A stretch of DNA of 58,828 nt, from the NCBI GenBank assembly GCA_036847245.1, contig DAIUAL010000002.1, positions 1 to 58,828 on the forward strand. Reading direction: 5' to 3'. A model generated the notes under the pieces. That model had not been told where the DNA came from. It did no database searches and saw only the letters and a program-made list of their open reading frames with translations. Source of the stretch: UBA4661 sp002405405 (GTDB taxonomy: Bacteria; Bacteroidota; Ignavibacteria; Kapaibacteriales; UBA4661). A program made the translations under genes and the position numbers. Within the stretch, counting starts at the first letter, position 1, and each line of letters starts with the position of its first letter. Below, piece after piece: positions 54,114 through 58,828 of the stretch.

Positions 54114-55271
54114 CTAATGAGAAGAATGATGAGGGAATGATAATGAATTCTGCTCTGCAATCAGGGCTTCAAGAATGCCGACATAGCCCGCAATACCCTG
54201 CTCTAATTCATCGCAGTAAATAAACTCGCCCGCTGTGTGCGAACGCTCCGACATGCCGGGTCCTATCTTGACCGAAGGATAAGGAATCACTGCTTGATCC
54301 GACATCGTAGGCGAGGCGAATGCCGTATGCCCAAGCCGTAATGCTGTCTGCACAAGAGGATGCGATTCATCAATCGATGAAGGACGCAAACGCACGGAGC
54401 GCGGTGCAATTTCATAGCGAATGGCATCGGGTATTGCAGAGCGAAGTTCTCGTTGAATGATTGCAACAATCTCTTCATTGCTGTACGCATCGGTCGTGCG
54501 AATATCCACAACAAATGAGCATCGATCAGGAATGACATTGTGCTGTGTACCTGCTTGCACTTGCGATAGCGTCATTTTGACAGGACCCAAGCGCGGCGAT
54601 ACTTTTTCAAAGCGATACGCGCCAAACCATTCAATAATAGGCAGAGCATTGTAAATAGCATTCGCAGAACGTTCCCACACCCGCGCTGAATGCCCTGCAC
54701 TGCCATAGACAAGACCATCGAGAACAACCAATCCTTTTTCAGCGGTAGCGATATTCATACCGGTTGGTTCGCCAACGATAGCAACATCAATAGAACCTAA
54801 TTCTGCAAGGATGGATTCTACGCCATTCTTGCCGATAATCTCTTCCTCAGCTGTTGTTGCGAGCACAAGATTAAAAGGCATATCCGTACGCTCATAGCAA
54901 TACACAAAGCTTGCAATTAAGCCACACAAGGGCGCACCGGCATCATTGCTCCCCAAGCCGATCAATTTCATGCGATTGTTCTCTTGCACCATCATCGGCG
55001 TGAATGGATCGCTCTGCCAACCGCTCACGGGCTTGACGGTATCATGATGCGAATTGAGTAATATGGTCGGCTTTGCGGTGTCATACGCACGATTGCACGA
55101 CCACACATTGTTCATACGCCGCTCGGTGGGAATACCGCGCTCATGAAGAAATTCTTGAATACAGGTTGCCGTAGCATCTTCCTCGCGGGAAAAAGAAGGT
55201 ATGGCAATCAATCGTTGTAACAACTGTAGTGCATCGCGGGTACAATCTTGAAGAGTAAATCGCATAGACAT
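54114..55271 (-). CDS. M20 family deacylase, probable N-acylornithine deacetylase
   Basis: 385-residue metallopeptidase-like hydrolase. Zinc ligands are seen in LLNSHHDTVKPVSGW, LGSNDAGAPLCG and TAEEEIIGKNG, and later in GEPTGMNIATAEKGLV and GPGMSERSHTAGEFI. Adjacency to argH and a form common in Bacteroidota suggest removal of the acyl group from N-acetyl- or N-succinylornithine in arginine synthesis. Succinyl-diaminopimelate desuccinylase is the main alternative. The start is ATG 55271 or 55265; the frame extends to a TTG at 55274. Confidence 0.82.
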   Translation of the reverse strand: MSMRFTLQDCTRDALQLLQRLIAIPSFSREEDATATCIQEFLHERGIPTERRMNNVWSCNRAYDTAKPTILLNSHHDTVKPVSGWQSDPFTPMMVQENNRMKLIGLGSNDAGAPLCGLIASFVYCYERTDMPFNLVLATTAEEEIIGKNGVESILAELGSIDVAIVGEPTGMNIATAEKGLVVLDGLVYGSAGHSARVWERSANAIYNALPIIEWFGAYRFEKVSPRLGPVKMTLSQVQAGTQHNVIPDRCSFVVDIRTTDAYSNEEIVAIIQRELRSAIPDAIRYEIAPRSVRLRPSSIDESHPLVQTALRLGHTAFASPTMSDQAVIPYPSVKIGPGMSERSHTAGEFIYCDELEQGIAGYVGILEALIAEQNSLSFPHHSSH

Positions 55272-55296
55272 CAAAAGAGAAATCGCTTAAAATCAA

Positions 55297-56568
55297 CTAT
55301 ACTGAAAATCGACTATACCATGGCAAAATACCTGTGGCAATCCATGCTTGAATATCTGCTACTCTGCGCTGAGTCGTATGATGCGTTTGCACGGTACGAA
55401 TCAAGTTTTGCGCCAAGCGCCTACGCAGAGATTCTTGTGTTTGCAGTGTGTGGAGTTGTTCTGCCAAACGTGGCGCAACCACCGTTACATCGCCATCATC
55501 GAAGAGAAAAATATCAGCGCCATCGATAAAAAGAAGATCGGTAAGTGGTCGCGGGAATGAGCCATGCGGTCGCCATGACACTACGGGAATACCCGCACTT
55601 GCCGCTTCGACAATTCGGTTGGAATATCCCCGAAAATTTGCCGGAAGTATAATAGTTGTATTCCATTGCGCCAAGGTATGTAAATATGCTTTGAACACAT
55701 TTTCACGAATGCGACGAAGCACCTGTACATGCTCAACAAGATTCTGCCATGTTGGTTGATGTTCGTTGTGCAGTGCGCCATGCAGAACTGCTTGCGCTTC
55801 TTCATACAGCACATGGAACTGCACCTCGCTGCCAAATGCTTGCTCAACACGCGGCATAATCTCAATCAAGTTCTGTAATGCAGGATGAGCAACATATTCG
55901 GCACGCCGCTCATACGCTACCCCTGCAAATCCTGCACTTTGGTACTGATGTTCGTGTTGTACGACTTGCGCATTCTGCACAAAACGTTCGGGAATTGCCC
56001 AAGGGCAAAACATGGTATTGTATCCCTGCTCACGATAGTACACGGCATCGCCTTCATCCATGCAACATAAGTGCGTGAAGTATGGCAATATATCCTCTGT
56101 TTCTCGACGAGCTTCCCACAAGTCCGCTTTAGAACTTGTACCATGCAGTGACTCGGGAATAATTGCAACACGAATAGGTGCATTGTTTTGCAACCAAGTG
56201 AGGGTATTATCCTTGATTTGATGATGGCGAAGCATGACAAATGCTTGGTCGAACCACTGACCCGATACTTGCTGTATGTCCGTTTGACTCCGCAAAAGAT
56301 GCTCGATATGATACAACCATGAAGCATGGTATGATGAGGGAATTTCATAAATCCCGGGGATAGTAACAATCGTATTACTCTGCACCGCTCCATATGGCAA
56401 ACGCAACCCTTCTTCCCACCCGTAGTGAATACCATATTGCCACAAGCCACCCTTCTGCCACGATAAAAATTCAAAGGGCACAAACAGAATTCTTTGACCG
56501 CCATATCCGGCTTGTATCGGCAGAATATGCTGTTGCGATTGGATAGTATGTTCTGCTGGCGGCATCAT
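55297..56568 (-). CDS. GT-B fold glycosyltransferase-like protein
   Basis: 423 residues. The C-terminal half has a glycosyltransferase group 1 pattern with FRGYSNRIVEAASAGIPVVS followed by RPHG, and a CgeB-like middle region (VAIIPESLHG). The N-terminal half is poorly conserved. Its ATG overlaps the argH stop by four bases (ATGA), so it is translationally coupled to argH, an odd partner. Substrate unknown. Confidence 0.72.
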   Translation of the reverse strand: MMPPAEHTIQSQQHILPIQAGYGGQRILFVPFEFLSWQKGGLWQYGIHYGWEEGLRLPYGAVQSNTIVTIPGIYEIPSSYHASWLYHIEHLLRSQTDIQQVSGQWFDQAFVMLRHHQIKDNTLTWLQNNAPIRVAIIPESLHGTSSKADLWEARRETEDILPYFTHLCCMDEGDAVYYREQGYNTMFCPWAIPERFVQNAQVVQHEHQYQSAGFAGVAYERRAEYVAHPALQNLIEIMPRVEQAFGSEVQFHVLYEEAQAVLHGALHNEHQPTWQNLVEHVQVLRRIRENVFKAYLHTLAQWNTTIILPANFRGYSNRIVEAASAGIPVVSWRPHGSFPRPLTDLLFIDGADIFLFDDGDVTVVAPRLAEQLHTLQTQESLRRRLAQNLIRTVQTHHTTQRRVADIQAWIATGILPWYSRFSV

Positions 56569-57983
56569 GATACAGTGCGTGTTGCTGAAGTACGAAGTTC
56601 TACCACCGGTGCTGTGAGCAAAGCATGCAGTGCGGCAGCAATATTCTGCTTCGGTAGAGATGTGAACACTACACGCATTGCTTCGCGAATACGGTCGATA
56701 CCAAGATTACCGATGCTGCCAAGATGCGTGTAGGTTGCATTGCGCTCCGGCTTGTAGGTGCCTTCGGCAATCTGCGCACCAATTGTTTGGTAGGCAGTAC
56801 GAAAAGGCATCCCATTCTGCACTAATCGATTCACTTCTTCGACTGTGTAGAGATAGGTATATTTTTCATCATCGAGAATGGTCGTATGCACATCGATATG
56901 ATCCAAACTCATGCGCATCATCGAGAGACAATCCTGCAGGGCATCAATATGAGGAAAGAGATACTCTTTCAAGAGTTGTACGTCACGGTGATACCCGGAA
57001 GGCATACTACTCAACATCATCGTTATCGTATTCGGTAATGCCATAAGAGCATTGGTGCGCGCTCGAATTAACTCAAACACATCAGGATTTTTTTTGTGGG
57101 GCATAATCGACGAACCCGTTGTCAATACATCGGGAAAGCGCACAAAACCATAGTTAGCACTCGTGTAAAGAACGATATCGGTCGCAAGTTTATTCAGGGT
57201 TGCCGCAATGTTTGCCATTGCTTGTGCAGTAATCCGTTCGGACTTTCCTCGTGTCATTTGTGCATATACGGCATTCACATTCACATCAGCAAAACCAAGC
57301 AGTCGTGTGGTGTGCTCACGATCAAGCGGAAATGATGAACCGTATCCTGCAGCGGAACCCAGCGGATTTTTATTGACTACTTCAAGAGCAGAACGCAGAG
57401 TATACATATCATCGCATAAACTTTCAGCATATGCAGAAAACCACAGTCCAAACGACGAAGGCATCGCCACTTGAAAATGCGTATAACCGGGTAGAGAAAC
57501 CTCCGCCTATCGCTCTGCCAGGTCGCATAATTGCTCGCATAATGCCGACACGCTCTCTGCGCACTCAAGCAGAGCAGAGCGTACATAGAGCTTGATATCT
57601 GTCAGGGCTTGATCATTGCGCGAACGACCGCTGTGAATCTTTTTTCCGATATCACCAAGCGCAAGTGTCAATAAGAGTTCAATCTGCGAATGAATATCTT
57701 CAACACCTTCCTCGATAGCAAAATCATCACGCTGCACTACTTCGTATAAAGTGCGCAAGACATGAACAATGTGCTCACATTCCTCAGATGAAAGTAAACC
57801 AATATCGCAGAGCATAATACCATGAGCAATAGAGCCAAGCACATCCCATGGTGCTAGACGCTTATCCATGATACGATCCTCCCCCACGGTAAATCGTTCA
57901 ACATGTTGTGCCAAGAGTGCATCGCTGTCGCTTTGCTCCGAATCGCGTTGCTTTGCCCATAACTTGTGTTGCAGTTGCGCCAT
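56565..57983 (-). pseudogene. argH: argininosuccinate lyase gene interrupted by one in-frame amber codon
   Basis: Full-length ArgH of 471 codons apart from a TAG at 57509-57507. The first 158 codons carry GKKIHSGRSRNDQALTDIKL and stop after LCDLAER; the reading frame then continues unchanged with AEVSLPGYTHFQVAMPSS, which is the expected next ArgH block, through FLLDREHTT-like FPLDREHTTRLLGF and the signature TTGSSIMPHKKNPDVFE to the normal C-terminus. ArgH releases arginine and fumarate. The flanks of the stop match the family exactly, so no frameshift is involved. A restart at ATG 57470 could give only a fragment without the GRSRNDQ site. Annotated as a broken gene, but sequencing error or suppression is possible. 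Confidence 0.88.
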
Positions 57984-58153
57984 ATTGTATCATCGTGGAT
58001 AATGCTTGTTAGCAATGATGAAGAAGAATTCATCAAGAATTTGTCAAACAAATTACGGCAAACTATACCAATTGGGTAATTTTGTATGTCGTTCACACAG
58101 CACGCGCAGACAATCTTTTGCGTCTCTTTTTCGAAATATTGCTTGATACGCTC

Positions 58154-58594
58154 ATGCAGGGAAGCCGCATTCTGATTGAATTCTTTAACTCTGCTGCCTT
58201 GAGTATTAGTGCTTTGCTCTCCTCATGCGAAGTGGTTCGCATTGCTTCGAATGAGCGACAAGCACAGGTTTTGCCGGATATTGATCAGCGATCATCGCAA
58301 GGGGTTGTATATCTCTTTAAGAATGAAATTGACAGCAACAACATCACTGCTGCTGTCCGTGTTTTTGCCAGCGAACAACAACGCCAGTTGCTTGCCATTG
58401 AGAAATACGAAATGAAATTTGATGTTGAACGCTGGGGACGAAGCATTGCCCGCAAAGACATTACCGCATTACGTGCCGATACGATTTCGCCAACCCAGCA
58501 CCTTGTTAAAGCAGAATTTAACTACAACAAAGCGTTGATGTTTAATACTGTTCGCTTAGGCGACAAATGGTTTATTACATCCGTGAAAGAGTAG
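58154..58594 (+). CDS. Putative lipoprotein, hypothetical
   Basis: 146 residues from ATG 58154. The N-terminus FFNSAALSISALLSSC ends in a plausible lipobox (LLSSC). The rest is a mixed alpha/beta domain (VVYLFKNEIDSNNITAAVRV, then LVKAEFNYNKALMFNTVRLG) ending in WFITSVKE, without a named family. The longer frame starts with TTG at 58082 and is not preferred. It is divergent from argH and 7 bases before the NFACT gene. Confidence 0.6.
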   Translation: MQGSRILIEFFNSAALSISALLSSCEVVRIASNERQAQVLPDIDQRSSQGVVYLFKNEIDSNNITAAVRVFASEQQRQLLAIEKYEMKFDVERWGRSIARKDITALRADTISPTQHLVKAEFNYNKALMFNTVRLGDKWFITSVKE

Positions 58595-58601
58595 TCGCCC
58601 T

Positions 58602-58828
58602 ATGCCGCGCCACTACTATACACTTGCTCATATTGTACGTGCAACACAGAAGTATTGCGGAGCATATATCACCGAGTGCTATTCCCAAGAAAAAAATGTT
58701 CTCGTTCTCACTCTCGAAGATACTACACGATTTCCACAGCCCGTTCATCTCGTATGCGAATGTGATGCACGTCTTGGTGTGTTTGTGCTTCGTACCGGAT
58801 TGCATCAAGCCCGTACGAATGTCATACA
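58602..58828 (+). CDS. NFACT/RqcH family protein, N-terminal fragment
   Basis: Runs off the window edge after about 75 codons. MPRHYYTLAHIVRATQKYCG, then AYITECYSQEKNVLVLTLED and VCECDARLGVFVLRTG follow the N-terminus of NFACT proteins (RqcH/FbpA), which bind stalled large ribosomal subunits and tag nascent chains with alanine. The start is 7 bases after the preceding stop. Confidence 0.75.
   Translation, partial: MPRHYYTLAHIVRATQKYCGAYITECYSQEKNVLVLTLEDTTRFPQPVHLVCECDARLGVFVLRTGLHQARTNVI

Noticed and set aside
57507..57509. Genome-wide TAG recoding as explanation of the argH stop
   Set aside because: TAG ends other clear genes here, such as the T9SS protein at 51220-52368 and the lipoprotein at 58154-58594.
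56565..57983. A frameshift in argH
   Set aside because: Both halves are in the same frame; only one stop codon lies between them.
1..58828. tRNA or rRNA genes
   Set aside because: None was recognised by eye; a dedicated search would be needed to exclude a tRNA in the larger intergenic gaps.

Overview
The window looks like a chromosomal stretch of a free-living bacterium of the Bacteroidota/Chlorobiota assemblage, possibly the Ignavibacteria/Kapabacteria side. The signs are two proteins with a type IX secretion (T9SS) C-terminal sorting domain, a type 2 (FMN) IPP isomerase, the Bacteroidota-like form of argininosuccinate lyase, an M56/BlaI pair, many lipoproteins, and few strong Shine-Dalgarno sites. 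The lineage is inferred, since no rRNA or marker tree is available. No rRNA, tRNA, phage, transposase or CRISPR array was seen.

Layout. 1-3.2 kb (+): yebC, isopentenyl-diphosphate isomerase fni, polyprenyl synthase. 3.3-8 kb (-): a haem/copper monooxygenase-like lipoprotein, an SDR-type oxidoreductase, bifunctional Rel. 8.4-11.2 kb (+): two unknown small/coiled-coil proteins, an ElaA-type acetyltransferase, N-carbamoylputrescine amidase. 11.3-14.6 kb (-): comM, a GNAT and a dihydroorotate dehydrogenase-like enzyme. 14.7-16.9 kb (+): VOC protein, GNAT, purK. 16.9-25 kb (-): Yip1-like membrane protein, HhH/beta-barrel protein, lptB, purU, flippase, meaB, serine hydrolase. 25.3-26.8 kb (+): two FKBP isomerases. 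26.9-33.1 kb (-): pirin, a Gln-rich protein with a flagellin-like tail, a secreted unknown, and an M56 metallopeptidase with thirteen 26-residue repeats plus its BlaI-type repressor behind three palindromic operators, then an HMA metal-binding protein. 33.1-36.2 kb (+): thioredoxin-like protein and a CHASE-PAS sensor with a degenerate kinase core. 36.2-47.2 kb (-): one or more long operons with an exported TldD/TldE-like pair, family 4 uracil-DNA glycosylase, ddl, adenosine kinase, gpmA, methylmalonyl-CoA epimerase, a GlmU-type uridylyltransferase and a DUF59 Fe-S protein. 47.6-53.6 kb (+): divergent phosphofructokinase, a membrane protein, SRAP/YedK, a class A beta-lactamase, two tandem T9SS-secreted paralogues. 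53.6-58 kb (-): dut, an M20 deacylase, a glycosyltransferase and argH broken by one amber codon. 58.1 kb to the end (+): a lipoprotein and the start of an NFACT/RqcH-type protein.

Themes. meaB and methylmalonyl-CoA epimerase imply a methylmalonyl-CoA route elsewhere in the genome. argH and the M20 deacylase imply arginine synthesis. fni and the prenyl synthase are consecutive isoprenoid steps. The least conventional parts are the BlaI/M56-repeat module with its operators, the CHASE-PAS protein that has lost its phospho-acceptor histidine, the short protein with a flagellin-like C-terminus, the six-ligand copper monooxygenase fused to a haem motif, and the amber-interrupted argH.
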